From assembly GCA_020740775.1 (NCBI GenBank), contig JAHEWK010000004.1:1674001-1738000 (forward strand): a stretch of DNA of 64,000 nt, in the 5' to 3' direction. The stretch comes from Ilyonectria destructans. Its lineage: Eukaryota > Ascomycota > Sordariomycetes > Hypocreales > Nectriaceae. Below the pieces are notes generated by a model. The model was not told the DNA's origin. It saw only the letters and a program-made list of their open reading frames with translations, and ran no database searches. Below are positions 24,503-35,349 of the stretch, in pieces. The position numbers and the translations under genes are program-made. Numbering within the stretch: position 1 is the first letter of the stretch; each line of letters starts with the position of its first letter.

Positions 24503-26086
24503 GATGACAATGCTGCTGCCCTACTCGAGGGCCGTTTTTTGGTGATTCCTTGCGATGGCGGTCAAGGCAAGGCGCCGGGATGCCAAGTATACGAGTAAGA
24601 TAAAGGAAGTGAGGAGACTGCGGTTGGAAGGCTGGTGGCTCTTGAGCGTAGCATATGCGTGATAAAGTGATCTGAACTGGAAACAAGAGCAGGCAGCAAG
24701 GCGGTGCAAGGGCGAGATGTAGGTGCGAGAGCAAACAATCGAGCACGCCAAGTTAGAGTGAGATTCAATGTAGGATCATCTCAGGAGGATCTGAGCTGAG
24801 CGCGTGCTGATGGCCGTCTTGATATATGCCCTGCCTCAATCCCCCCATACCCCAGCCTGCAGGCAATCATCATCCGCAAACCCACACACACGCAGATCAC
24901 AACGACCAACAGGCCGCGGGAGACCGCTCACGCGGATCATCTTCCGTCGGGGCGGCGCGGATTAAGAACGGCTGTGCTAACGGGCGCACTGTACATGGCA
25001 TGGTGCATCGTACGCGCAGGCGCGGCACCATGCCGCACATGACAGCGACATTTCCCGGTAGCTTGAGGCTCATCATGCACCTCGGGCGGTAAGGAGACAA
25101 TAATCAGTGCCCGAGGCCTCAGGATGCAACGGCTGGCGGCCGCGGGAATGCAGGATGCTGGAGAGCTGAACATTGTGCAATTCCCATGGAACCAACAAGA
25201 CATGGCGGCTGGCATGGGCCAAGATTCGCGTGCAGGTTGATGGTGGGGCTGACTGTGCTGGACTTTGGACAAACTGCAAATAAATGTGTCCGGCTGGACT
25301 GAGAACAAATGTGGTCATCTCGTCTCATGTCAGCTCCATGGCGGCTTAGACGTTGGATTAAAAGAGGTGGGCATCGAATCGAGATGTCGCTGGCGTAAGA
25401 CTGAGGCTGAGTTGAGTCCCACAAGGCCAAGTCCATCGGGTTACTAACTAATAACGGAACGCATCATCTAGCATTTGCATCATTCTCATAAGTCTGATTC
25501 GTCGCCTGGTGTCTGACGGAGGCTTGATACCATTCGGGTTTGTGCTAGGGTTCTTGGGGTAAAATACTTGCGCCCTGTGGTACCTGTATGTGGATTTAAA
25601 TGCTTATCTGACCTATATTAGATTGCCACCTGTACACTTGCAATACCGAAAAGGCCATCGACACGGCGGACTGATGTGCAGCGTCGGTGCAGCGTCAGAT
25701 GCATCCCATTCATGCTGGCCTAGCCCAGACTTCATATAATCAAACGAACTATTATCCACCCGAAATACGGACAAGCTTGCCTGGCAATCTCAACACTGTT
25801 GTACGACACTGGGTGAGCGCTGTATCATGAAACCAACAATCGCAATTCAGGAATCAAAAGGCCCATATTGTGACTGACATGACCTCTATAACGATGCAGG
25901 TTACTACAGGCTGGGCGGCTATTTAAATGGAGGGCGTCCCTTCGTACGATTTCTCCCTCATTCTCCTACCAGCATTAATATCCTTTTTTCCCCTTGAGCA
26001 AGAATGCCTCTTACAAAATGAAAAATAGCAGAACATACTAAGGCTCAAGGCTATATTATCAATGATGGCAATGGACCCTCCACAGT
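24503..26086. other. Gene-poor intergenic region
   Basis: About 1.6 kb upstream of the DUF3712-like gene. Short frames are present on both strands but show no family resemblance. It borders the decayed F-box locus. Confidence 0.5.
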
Positions 26087-26310
26087 TTATCTCGACCGAT
26101 CCCGTTTCCCGGCCCATGCCGCAACCTGAGTCTCGAAGGCACTAATAAGGCGCGTCTCCACTTTTGACGGCTCCGTGATCAAGGATCCGTCACGGAGGTC
26201 AAGGAGTTCCGGCCCCACCTTTCGGGCAAGCCTAGCCTTTGCTATAGCGGCTTGTGGCTAACTCTCACGTTAATTACAGGCTGGTTAGTTGAAAAAGGGC
26301 CACACTTACA
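26087..26310 (-). pseudogene. Orphan coding-like 3' exon with a canonical upstream intron
   Basis: The minus strand from 26241 down to a TAA at 26087-26089 reads as a 50-codon segment with natural composition (RKVGPELLDLRDGSLITEP, then KVETRLISAFETQVAAWAG). It is preceded by a well-formed 68-nt intron: GTAAGT donor at 26309, CTAAC branch, TAG acceptor ending at 26242. The exon upstream of that intron, read in the joining phase, meets a TAG eleven bases before the donor. I do not recognise the protein. It may be the last exon of a decayed gene, possibly linked to the F-box-like remnant just upstream, or of a gene whose 5' part I cannot assemble. Confidence 0.4.
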
Positions 26311-26371
26311 ATATACCCACTAGCTAGTCCCAACGTGTTTCCTATCAATCTTCATCCTAGAGATCACCAGG

Positions 26372-27673
26372 TCACACTTGAAGATGAGCAGCAGAAGGCG
26401 GGAAATCCCAAATGCGTCCTATCGGGAGTGGCTCTCTGGCGTGACTCCAGCTGGTTCTTGAGAACTCTTGATAACTGAAATCGACACCGACTCGCTCAAA
26501 CGTGTCTCTTACATGGTCGTCGCATGCCTCCTTTGAGTCGCATCTTATCTGCTTTAGCTGTTTGAAAAGTGAAATTTTTGCGTTGGCGAGACCAAGCAAC
26601 CCTTCTTGCAGGCGCTCGGGTGGTGTTGGCTCGTGATCCACAAGCGTAAGCGACGTGATGCTGGGAGGCAAGAGACTGACGAGAGACTGATCGTCAAGTG
26701 ACGCGGAGTTCATGTTGTAGAAGGAACGGGTGGTGAGGAAGAGCGTCTCTAGCTTCGCGAACACCTTGAAGTGGGCCATACACCTCATAATCCCCGTGTC
26801 GCCAGGACTCAGTTAGAATCAGAGGTCAAGATGAATCGACTCAAGAGTGACGCGGAACCTCTCCTTATCGAGGAGGTCGACGGTATCTATTTCGTCCGTG
26901 CCGCTTCCCGTATAGTAAAAGAAAGAGAGATGATTAGTGCATGCAGACAGGACATGCTTAATCGCTACCCAGTGGATCATTCCCTCACCCATGCGAAGCG
27001 TCTTGAGACATCGTAGTTTGGGCCACGAGAAACCGGACGGATAACGTGTTACCAACGTATCATGATCTGGCACTATCTCAAATAGCGTTTGAAGCGAGCG
27101 GTCGATCTCAAGTGCCTTGAGAGGTAGCCCGGTGAGACCAAGTGAGCTGATGGTTGCCATGGAAATGTCAAACCCCCAAGGGCTTTGCACGCCGTTTTCC
27201 ATAACCCTGAGATGGCGCAGGTTGTGGAGCAAGGCAACTAACATAGCGAGGAGCTCGCTCGCGACGATTGGGAGGTATACGCGCGGTGCTAAGTCACCGG
27301 GGTCGAGCCCTTTCACGAAAAATGCCCGGTAAGTACGATAGATTAAGGTTGACATTGGTGGGAATACATGTTCCCTCTGCTTCCAAAGATTGAAAGCACT
27401 GGTGCCGAGAGCGTGGGCACACTGCTCGAACACATCTCGACCGTGGAAGAAGTCGAGACCTTCGAACACTGGTATCTCGAGAAAGGTGGCTTTGACTGAA
27501 CGTGCTAGGTCCGGGCGTGAGGCGATGGTTCGAAGAAACGGCTCGAGTCGTCGCTCTCACGCATTAGGCGACTGGGATCTGACATACTAAAGGTCGAACT
27601 CGTGATACATTATTTCCTGGGCGGCGTCTCGGAATTGCCGCGAGACTAGGCATACGTTGAAAGAGTCTGGACA
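26372..27673 (-). pseudogene. Decayed F-box/LRR-like gene with several in-frame stops
   Basis: One minus-strand frame from about 27673 to a TGA at 26372 reads as an F-box-type protein. The upstream end (CLVSRQFRDAAQEIMYHEF) resembles the region after an F-box. Then come LEPFLRTIASRPDLARSV, leucine-rich segments (LLAMLVALLHNLRHLRVMEN; LGLTGLPLKALEIDRS; LRCLKTLRMGEGM) and KLETLFLTTRSFYN. The frame is broken by TAG (27587-27589), TGA (27557-27559), TGA (26819-26821) and TAA (26813-26815), with a further TAA at 27674-27676 at its upstream limit. Each of the four internal stops differs from Gln or Arg by one C-to-T change. No start codon or full F-box is visible. Confidence 0.7.
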
Positions 27674-28790
27674 TTATGCTGGGCGGCCGTCAGGAGCTCG
27701 TTAGGCTCGGCCTAATGCGGCGATTTGGACCCGGAGGCATTCGCCCGTCTCTGGCTCTGTGCTTGGATCATGTTAGTTGTGGGCGAAGAATGAAGGAAGA
27801 GGCTGAGACAAGAGGGAACAGGTAAGCATCCGCCGAAATATTGTGCGACACACATGATCACACATCATGCTGAATGGCAGCATTTAATCCCGTCAAATCA
27901 CCAAACTTGCGAAGCAAAAGAGAATATCCATACCCATGAACTGTATGGATGTAGTATAACGTTGCACGAACCGGGTGCCACCTCTCAGCGACCATGACAA
28001 TTTTCCTTGCCTTTATTTCCTTTCCCGGTGATGGCGGAATGCTTATTCTTGTACTGTTTTTATAGTCAGGTCTCAAGGAGAAAAGCTCCACAAACCCGTG
28101 TAGAATGAGTTAACCTGTTTGGTATCAACGAAGAGTGGCGGCAAAGGGTAGATTGGAACATGACGTGTCTGCAAAGCCCATTAATTTCACAGAGCACCCG
28201 GCCCGAACTTGCCTTCTCAAACGCTTATAGATGGCCTAGTCTTGGCTAGGTTCTTTACGCGTCTGCTTTAGGAAAGATAATAGTATCGACATGCGGATGG
28301 CGGCCTCGAGTCATTCTCTAAAGACAGCAAATATTTGCTCAAATTTCGATTGACTTCAGCTAGCAAGTCAAGCCAATCGTCGATTGCCCCTTGTTTATAT
28401 ATGCCTCTGCACTTGCGCATATGCGGATAGTAGCTAGTAATGTGGCTGCTGTGACTGTAGCTAAACAGCCAAGTTAGATGTAACCTAAAGCAGTGATCGA
28501 CGAATTCACAGGCAACGCCAACGCCAATTTTCCTGTCACGATTGCGTTCAATTGTGGAGCAAAATACGCATTTCATCCTAATACCATTCATGTCCAATCT
28601 AAAAATACTCTGTAGTCTACCTCATAACCATCGTGCATGTACGTGAACCGTCGCCGCTGAGATTCGATTGTTGTGCGGTAAAACCGTGGCAGGTTGCTTC
28701 TGGTCAAGGCAGCCATCAGTGTGTGTCGTAGCCACCAAATACCATGAATGAAGGTAGGTGAGTGGCCAAAATGTTGCAGGCTGACAGCCC
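27674..28790. other. Intergenic region between the decayed locus and the dehydrogenase
   Basis: 1.1 kb, AT-richer than its neighbours, with no coding frame I can support. Confidence 0.5.
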
Positions 28791-30768
28791 TTATTCGGTC
28801 TTCTCGGTGGCCTTCTCCTCTATCTTGGATTCGGGAGCGGGTGCCTCCTCAACCTTCTCCTCAGGAACCGGAGCATCCTCAAACTTTTCCTCTGCGACGG
28901 GGACTTCCTCGACCTTCTCCTCGGGAACAGAAACGCCGTTGACAGGCTCCTCAGTGACAGAAGTGCCGTTAGTCTCAGCCTCAGAGACAGGAATGCCGTT
29001 GGTCTCAGCCTCGAGGACAGAAACACCATTGGTCTCAGCCTCAGGGACAGAAACGCCATTGGTCTCGACCTCGGGGACAGAAACGCCGTTGGCCTCAGCT
29101 TCAGGGACAGGAGTCTCGTCCTCAAAGACAATAGCGGCCTTGATGGCAGTCTTGTCCTTGATGCTCTGCAGGGCCTCGCCGAATTGCTCGAGCTTGAATG
29201 TCTTGTTCACAATGCCCGCCGTCTTCACCTTGCCGGAGTCGAGGTAGTCAATGGTGGCAGCTGCGTATCGCAGTAAGCACTAGAATAATACGGGGGATTG
29301 GTGACGACTTACGGAACATGTAGGTCTCTGAGAATGAACCCAGAATGGTAATCTCGTCACCAAAGATCTTGGATGGGGGCCAGGACACCCGGTCGGCGTT
29401 GGAATAGACACTAGAGTGGAATCAATAAGCACACGAGCGCTATCATTTTGAATAAGAAGCTAAGACATACCCGTAGACGACCAGGGTACCGCCTCGTCGG
29501 ACATAGTTGATGGAGTCCTCAAGAATACCGACGGAGCCAGTGGCCTCAACAACTAGGATATTGTCAGCACCAAGTCAGCAATCTTCTCATTCACGACTCA
29601 CCAATATCGAATCCATAGGGATTCTCCGCCCTCAACTGAGCAAACTGCTTGGCAGGGTCAGATCGGGAGAGCTCCAGATATTCATCCGCGGCTTCGAGGC
29701 TCTTAGCCAAGTCCATCTTCAGGCCACCAGGAGCAGCAATGGTGACCTTGCAGCCACCATTCTGTCGCAGGAGCTGAGCAAGCATCTGGAGTCTTGTTAA
29801 CGAAGGGCGTCGAGGACGAAGAGTCAAGAGCAAAGACGTACCAGGCCTGTGGGGCCAGCACCAAACATGAGAACGTGTGAGCCCAGCTTAGGGCGGATCT
29901 TCTCAAGACCGTGACACGCACAAGACGCGGGCTCAAGGAGGGTGGCATCCACCCATGAGAGGTTGTGGATCTTGAAGACCTTGGCAGCGGGATAGGCACA
30001 GTACTCGGCGAAGCCGCCGTTCATGGTGACACCATGGGCATTGAACTGAAATTGTCAGTCTTGTCACTCGGAATTCTGCAGTGGAGATAGATTACTGACG
30101 TTCTCGCAGAGCAAAGGCTGTCCGCGTCTACAGTAGAAGCACTCATTGCAGAGCTCACTGTTATCGGCAGCGACACGGTCACCAATGGAGAAACCCTTGA
30201 CATCCTATACAGTTGAGTTAGAGACGGAAGCGAGAGGCCCAGTGGAGCACCAACCTTGCCAACGGCAGCGACCACGCCGACAGTCTCGTGTCCGGGGATC
30301 AACGGGAACTTGGCGATGAATTCACCCTCGTGGATGTGCTAGTAGCACTGTCAGCCCCTGGCTTCCAAAACGTGATCAATTTAATGAGTAATCACCAGAT
30401 CTACCGTCACGGGTTAGCTACTTAAACACCTTACTTGCCCGAGAGACAGTTTTAACTTACCAGTTCCACACACACCACAAGCCTTAACCTGAACGAGAAC
30501 ATCATTGTCTCGCATCACCGGCAATGGGACTGTCACGATGGAGAAATCTTCAGGCTTCTCATACCTGGACACGTGGAGGCGACGTCAGTAACCCAAGCAC
30601 GCAAAGGACTAAGTGGTCTTATATGTCGAAGCGGAGCGGTCATGGGAATACAAACGTGGGGCGACCCTGATAGAGAGGTCGTCCACGTTTATATATCTAG
30701 GGTGCCTAGTGCATACTAGAAGGGCAGACGTACCTGAGAGCCTTCATTTCTGTGGGAAGAGAAACCAT
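28791..30768 (-). CDS. Zinc-dependent medium-chain alcohol dehydrogenase, D-arabinitol-dehydrogenase-like, with repeat tail
   Basis: Ten exons: 30734..30768, 30461..30564, 30396..30400, 30255..30338, 30100..30204, 29842..30045, 29602..29785, 29471..29552, 29313..29410 and 28791..29260 (456 aa). It should oxidise a polyol to a ketose with NAD(P). The catalytic zinc region CGVCGTDLHIHEG (C44) and GHE (65-67) are present, as are four structural-zinc cysteines (C95, C98, C101, C109) and the Rossmann motif GAGPTG (173-178). A normal enzyme of the family ends near residue 345; here ten decapeptide repeats add about 110 acidic residues. The exon of five bases (30396-30400) is inferred because it supplies the Asp-Leu of the invariant CGTDLH. 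Substrate assignment is by overall resemblance and is less certain than the family. Confidence 0.85.
28812..29111 (-). repeat. 30-bp coding minisatellite, ten units
   Basis: Ten consecutive 30-bp units in frame encode decapeptides of the form (S/P)V-P-E-A-E-T-N-G-V (residues 351-450). The first units end in NGV; the last four diverge to VEE/FEDA-type acidic endings. Confidence 0.92.
30396..30400 (-). other. Five-nucleotide microexon (exon 3 of the dehydrogenase gene)
   Basis: Sequence ATCTG between an acceptor GGTAG and a donor GTGATT. With the flanking exons it writes GAT CTG CAC, giving Asp-Leu-His of CGTDLH. Skipping it loses the conserved Asp and breaks the frame. Confidence 0.75.
30652..30690. 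repeat. Inverted repeat (hairpin) in intron 1 of the dehydrogenase gene
   Basis: Arms 30652-30666 and 30677-30690 (AAACGTGG...CGACC against GGTCG...CCACGTTT) pair over 13 positions with one small internal mismatch, around a 10-base loop. Confidence 0.75.
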
Positions 30769-33151
30769 CTTGGCGGTTGCTTTTTGCTTAGGAGGGATAG
30801 CTTGGGGACAAGAGGCGAAAGAGAGGGGATGGGAGAGGGATGAGATGAGTAAGTGAGGGCGGATACGAGAGGGCGATCTTATGATAGATGCTGACGATGA
30901 GTGTTAGACGGCAAGAGACGAAGTATCAAAGGGCTATAGAAAGCCGAGAGCGCAAGCTTACTGTCCCTCAAAGGTGGGAAACTTGGTGGAGGAAGCTGGA
31001 GGGAAGCCGGAGATGAATGAGAAGAAGCGAGAACGAGAGGGTTTGGTCGAGGAGAGAAACGGAGACGGAAGGAAGATGACTGAAAGGGAGCGGGTATTTC
31101 AACACATGGGAACCCAAGCTGTCCCGAGGGGAAAAGGAAGCAGATGGACCAGGACCCAACCCAGGGGCTCCCGCTCTGCCCACGCTGCGACGTCCACCGG
31201 GCCACCGAGCCACCGAAGGCGACAAGACGACATGCCGGGATTCCCAACAGGTGAAGAAGCCTCGATCTGCCTGCTCCAGACCGTCCCAAGCGAGGGGTTC
31301 GTGCTGCTCCCCCCACCCACGGACAGTCTCCGGGAGACAGCTACACCAGTAGCAGGTCAGCCATCAGAAGGCTGCCCAATCTTGGCATCCGCAGCGGGTG
31401 CTGGAAGCGGACATGTCACCTCATGAGAAGCTCAGGCCTTCTTCCCCAGGCCACCATGGCCCTATCCCCTGATCCCGTCGTAGCCCTCGGTCCTTTCGAC
31501 CGTCGTCATGGGCACAAAAGGGGGAAGGGGCTTGCCGGCAACCAAGATTACGGGTATTCGTGCTGTACCCGTCGACTCAACAACATTGTGCTTCTGGGGC
31601 TGCAGTCGACTCCAAGAGCCGGCGTCTGTTTTGTCTGGGCTGCCGCACTTGCATGGGAAAGGCGAACCTCCCGCCTCTGCCCCCCGCATCAATGACGATG
31701 TAGCAACATGGAAGTGGGTGGCGGATGGGTACGACTGCAGCTCATCGACCGTCCCATGGGGAAATCCTTGGCTCGGATTCACCGAGAGGGAATAAGGGAA
31801 AACGGCAACGGGCAATGCACAACCGTCACCAACATAGCCAGGAATCCCAGGCCAGCGAACCCAAGCCACCACACACACTTCCCCCGGCCACTCCAAAAGC
31901 GGCTGCACCAGCATCAACACCCGAGCGGCCGTCGACCGTTGCCCGTTTGCTCCCAAATAACCGGGCGATTCGACCTGGGTTTGCTGCTCCCCGGCGCTGT
32001 GAGTGGAGCGGGACGCCGCACCGCCATCCGGGAGCTGGCCTCAGCTGGGTCGACGATATAAACCCGGGCGAGGTGAGCGTCTTGGGCCACGGTACGTATC
32101 AAACAGTGCTTCTCCTTTTACCGAATTTACGTGGATTGGCGACGTAACCTCAGCTTGTCCATGTCAAGTTGCCCTGGCTGGTGGCGCTGCAGGGGTCGGA
32201 CTCCTCTCACCGAGAAACGTGCCGGCATCCCATGTTGTAACCTGACCAAAACTGTGTTGAGGTGAGCTGTCGCTCGTTTTGCGCATTTGTTGCTGCGTCT
32301 GCGTTATCACCGAGCAGCAGACTTACGCTGCGGCCACTTGCGCCTGAAGTACAGCTCAACGAGCTGCAAGTCCGGCCAACAGTTCACCGTCGACACACCC
32401 TGCCAGACCTTGGATGGCTCCCCGGCTCCCCCAGATCCTTGGCCGTAGAACATGCCGACGGCATGGCGATGAAACCGTCGCTCCCCGAATCTCGAAAATC
32501 AGATGTAAAATACGGTCCCGGAACGGATCCGCGTCTTATCTCACACGGTGGTGGCTCCGCGAAAAGAACGTGTTTGAACAGAGCATCTGACGTAAGAGTC
32601 AAGCCACCCGCTCGATATCCATACTGTATTCGGATGTGGTCAATTTGCGTTGAATTACCCCGAGCTTCACCACCACCTTGAGCCTATCAATCAGGACCCT
32701 CAACGCAATCCCGTCACCTTGTTTATCACCCGACGTTACTTCCAGAATATTCTCGCTCGCGAACCCTGTCGCTGCGAGCCTCAACAAGTACACAAGTACT
32801 GGACCATACAGGCTTACGGACGGACAGGTTCCGAGGTGAGTGGCATCACGCATGGGCTTCTCCGATGGTAAAGTGGGTTCCCCGAAATGGCACAGACATG
32901 TTTGGCATGTCATTCACATATAGCTCGACTTTCACGCAATTCCAGAGCAATTATTCTCGTTGACGGCAAAATTGACCTTTGATGCAAATGATTTCCGAGG
33001 ATCTAACCCTCAAACTCCCACGGTGTCTCCCACGTAACCTCTCTTACGAGCTGAACCATGGTGAAAATTTGCCCTCCGTTTTTAGAGTACATGTCGATAC
33101 CGTTTCGCCATGCATCTCAATTGTGCGACCACCTAAAGGAAATGGATTCGT
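30769..33151. other. Intergenic region, dehydrogenase promoter and eS10 3' flank
   Basis: 2.4 kb. Purine-rich on the plus strand near 30800-31090 (pyrimidine-rich on the transcribed side, as in many fungal 5' leaders). No supported coding sequence or RNA gene. Confidence 0.5.
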
Positions 33152-33771
33152 TTAAGAAGGGGGGGCAGCGCCACGGCCACGGCCGAATCCACCACGGCTG
33201 TTGAAGGTGTTAGCATCTCGCACTTACACAACTTTTGTATTTGCCAGGATAGGGAAACTCACAACTGAGGAGCAAACTCGCCGGGAGCACCACCCTCCTT
33301 GCCCTCGCCAGCCTCACGTCTTCGGTAACCGCCCTCGCGGTCGCCACGGTCGCCACCACGGCCACGGCCGCCAAAGGGCCTTCGCTCGCGCTCACCCTCA
33401 CCGAGCATGCCACGGGGAGGAGCGTGCGATCGTTGTTGCTTAATGTGGGTGGCAGGAACGATCTCAGCGGGAAGGTGGAGCCATTCGCGGAGGTAGTCGA
33501 GGCCCTCGGGGGTCAGGGTGTAGTAGTAGTATTGCCACGAGAACTGAGTCTTGACATAGCCGCGGGAGTTGAGCGACTGGCAAGCCTTGATGACGAACAA
33601 GTTCTTGGTGTCGATATCGGGGTGCTTGGGAAGGTTGAAGTCCTTCTGGGCAACGAGGACACCCTCTCGGAAGAGGTACTGGCGGGATTGTCAGTCTCAG
33701 GCAATTCGTCACGCTCGTCGTTCGGTATTTACCTCGTGGATCTTCTTGCGGTCGGCCTTGGGGATCAACAT
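33152..33771 (-). CDS. RPS10: 40S ribosomal protein S10 (eS10)
   Basis: Three exons, 33733..33771, 33263..33678 and 33152..33197 (166 aa). It is a structural protein of the cytosolic small ribosomal subunit. [33 protein letters not shown] and the winged-helix core [33 protein letters not shown] are diagnostic. The tail is Arg/Gly-rich and ends in [12 protein letters not shown]. Early and late introns join HE-YLF and PQF-RGG. An AAACCCTA element lies 95 bp upstream (33866-33873), and the region to the start of Sde2 is only 351 bp. Confidence 0.97.
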
Positions 33772-34122
33772 CGTGGCGGTTATGCTGCTCGAGGGTCGAT
33801 GTTGGAAGGTGGCAGTTTTCGGAGGGACGAAGTCAGATCTCGAAATGGATAACTTTTGTGGGCGGAAACCCTACATTGAAATTCGGCGTAGCGAAGTGGG
33901 GTGGCTTGTGCGGGCTGTGGCGGGCTTGTCACGTGCAAATAAGATACAACAGGGTATCTTGGCTTTGTGTGGCTGATACCTTGTAGGCATCCGATGAGGA
34001 CCCGGTGGGTTACCCGTGCTTCTTAAGCGCGAACCTCCCAGCAGAAGGAACTTCGTCGCGCTCCAGCTCAAACATTTCAAACCAGAACATCTTCCCTCGA
34101 ATACCCACAGTCCCGCGAAATA
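33772..34122. promoter_or_regulatory. Bidirectional promoter, eS10 / Sde2
   Basis: 351 bp. Contains AAACCCTA at 33866-33873 (TAGGGTTT on the eS10 strand, similar to Tbf1-type telobox sites known in ribosomal-protein promoters) and CACGTG at 33930-33935. Motif roles are inferred. Confidence 0.5.
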
Positions 34123-34959
34123 ATGTCTCCACGCAACTTGAACGTGCTGGTTACCAGCTTTGCGGGTCTTGGCCTGCCTCCTACTTTGGTCCTCCCGCTT
34201 CCCTCATCAACAACCATCAGCCAGCTGCGAACTCATATCGACGAGCGATTGCCAACTACCCAGTCAAGACTCATCATCACGACTATTTCAAACAAACAAC
34301 TGCCTGCAAAATCAGAGATTCCCATTTCAGACTACCTATCGACCGCCGAAGATGACTTCTTGTCGTTGCGACTTGCCGTGCCGCTCTGTGGTGGCAAAGG
34401 TGGTTTCGGATCCCAACTGCGAGCCGCTGGTGGCCGTATGTCATCAAGGAAGAAGAAGAACCAGGAGGACCATGGTTCAAGCCGAAATCTCGATGGCCGA
34501 CGCCTGCGCACAGTGAACGAAGCCAAGGCGCTGGCGGAATATCTCGCCATCAAACCCGAGATGGAAAAGAAGGAGAAGGAGAAGCGACGTGAGCGATGGG
34601 AACAGATCGTTCAACTATCGGAGCAAAAGGAAGCCGAAATCAAGTCTGGCAGCAAGGGGCGCATTGATGGCAAGTGGGTTGAAGACAAGGAGGAGAGCAG
34701 CGAGCGGACGCGGGATGCGGTTCTGGCCGCCATGAAGGCCGGCAAATACAAGGACAACCTTTTAAGCACATCTCACGACTCCAATTCTACGCAACCAAGC
34801 AACGACCAGTCTGGCTCCGATGAGGAGAAGGGCACTTCATCTCATGAGTCGACACCCCCACCAGAGGAGAAGAAGGTGGAAAAAGGAAAGGCGAGGACAT
34901 TTTTCGGATTTGACGAAGACGATGAGTTTATGAGTTCAGATGACGATGCCGAAAACTAG
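34123..34959 (+). CDS. SDE2: Sde2 splicing / telomere-silencing factor with processed ubiquitin-like N terminus
   Basis: A single exon of 278 aa. In fission yeast Sde2 is made as an inactive precursor whose ubiquitin-like domain is cut off after Gly-Gly; the C-terminal part then joins the spliceosome and promotes excision of certain introns. Here residues 1-91 form the ubiquitin-like domain ending in Gly-Gly (90-91), followed directly by the invariant [17 protein letters not shown] (92-108). The rest is charged and helical ([15 protein letters not shown]) with an acidic C terminus ([15 protein letters not shown]). The processing site is intact, so cleavage to expose the N-terminal Lys is expected. 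Confidence 0.93.
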   Translation: MSPRNLNVLVTSFAGLGLPPTLVLPLPSSTTISQLRTHIDERLPTTQSRLIITTISNKQLPAKSEIPISDYLSTAEDDFLSLRLAVPLCGGKGGFGSQLRAAGGRMSSRKKKNQEDHGSSRNLDGRRLRTVNEAKALAEYLAIKPEMEKKEKEKRRERWEQIVQLSEQKEAEIKSGSKGRIDGKWVEDKEESSERTRDAVLAAMKAGKYKDNLLSTSHDSNSTQPSNDQSGSDEEKGTSSHESTPPPEEKKVEKGKARTFFGFDEDDEFMSSDDDAEN

Positions 34960-35349
34960 TGGTGGATGGAGCATTCTGACCGTGTCGGGATTTTGTTCAT
35001 AATGAGAGGGCGGGTCAAACCGGCGACAGGACAAGTCGGCCAATCGCGACGGTCATTTTTGGGATTACGGCGCAAGGGACCCTGGGTGTTTTTAACAGTA
35101 TGGATTGCCAGCGCTTCCGAGGAATAGTTCACATGATACCAAAACATGTTTTTACAGAGCACACATGACCCGATGCATCCACTTTAGGCTCACAGTCAGG
35201 CGGCTTTTGAGGCACAGTAACACAGGCGATAACGTAGCCAATCTGGTTGGGGGGTTGTCTACAGTTGGTTATGCAAGTGGTACAATTGCAGCGCGTCTGC
35301 TCTGTCTCTTCTAAACTCCACTACTCCCTCCAAGCGCTACATACCCATC
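34960..35349. other. Convergent intergenic region, Sde2 to Cox12
   Basis: 390 bp with both 3' flanks and nothing else recognisable. Confidence 0.6.

Noticed and set aside
27500..27590. Intron (GTGAGA...CTAG) that would remove the TGA at 27557 from the F-box-like locus
   Set aside because: It is in phase, but it would also delete LEPFLRTIASRPDLA, which reads as genuine conserved coding sequence, and would not explain the other stops.
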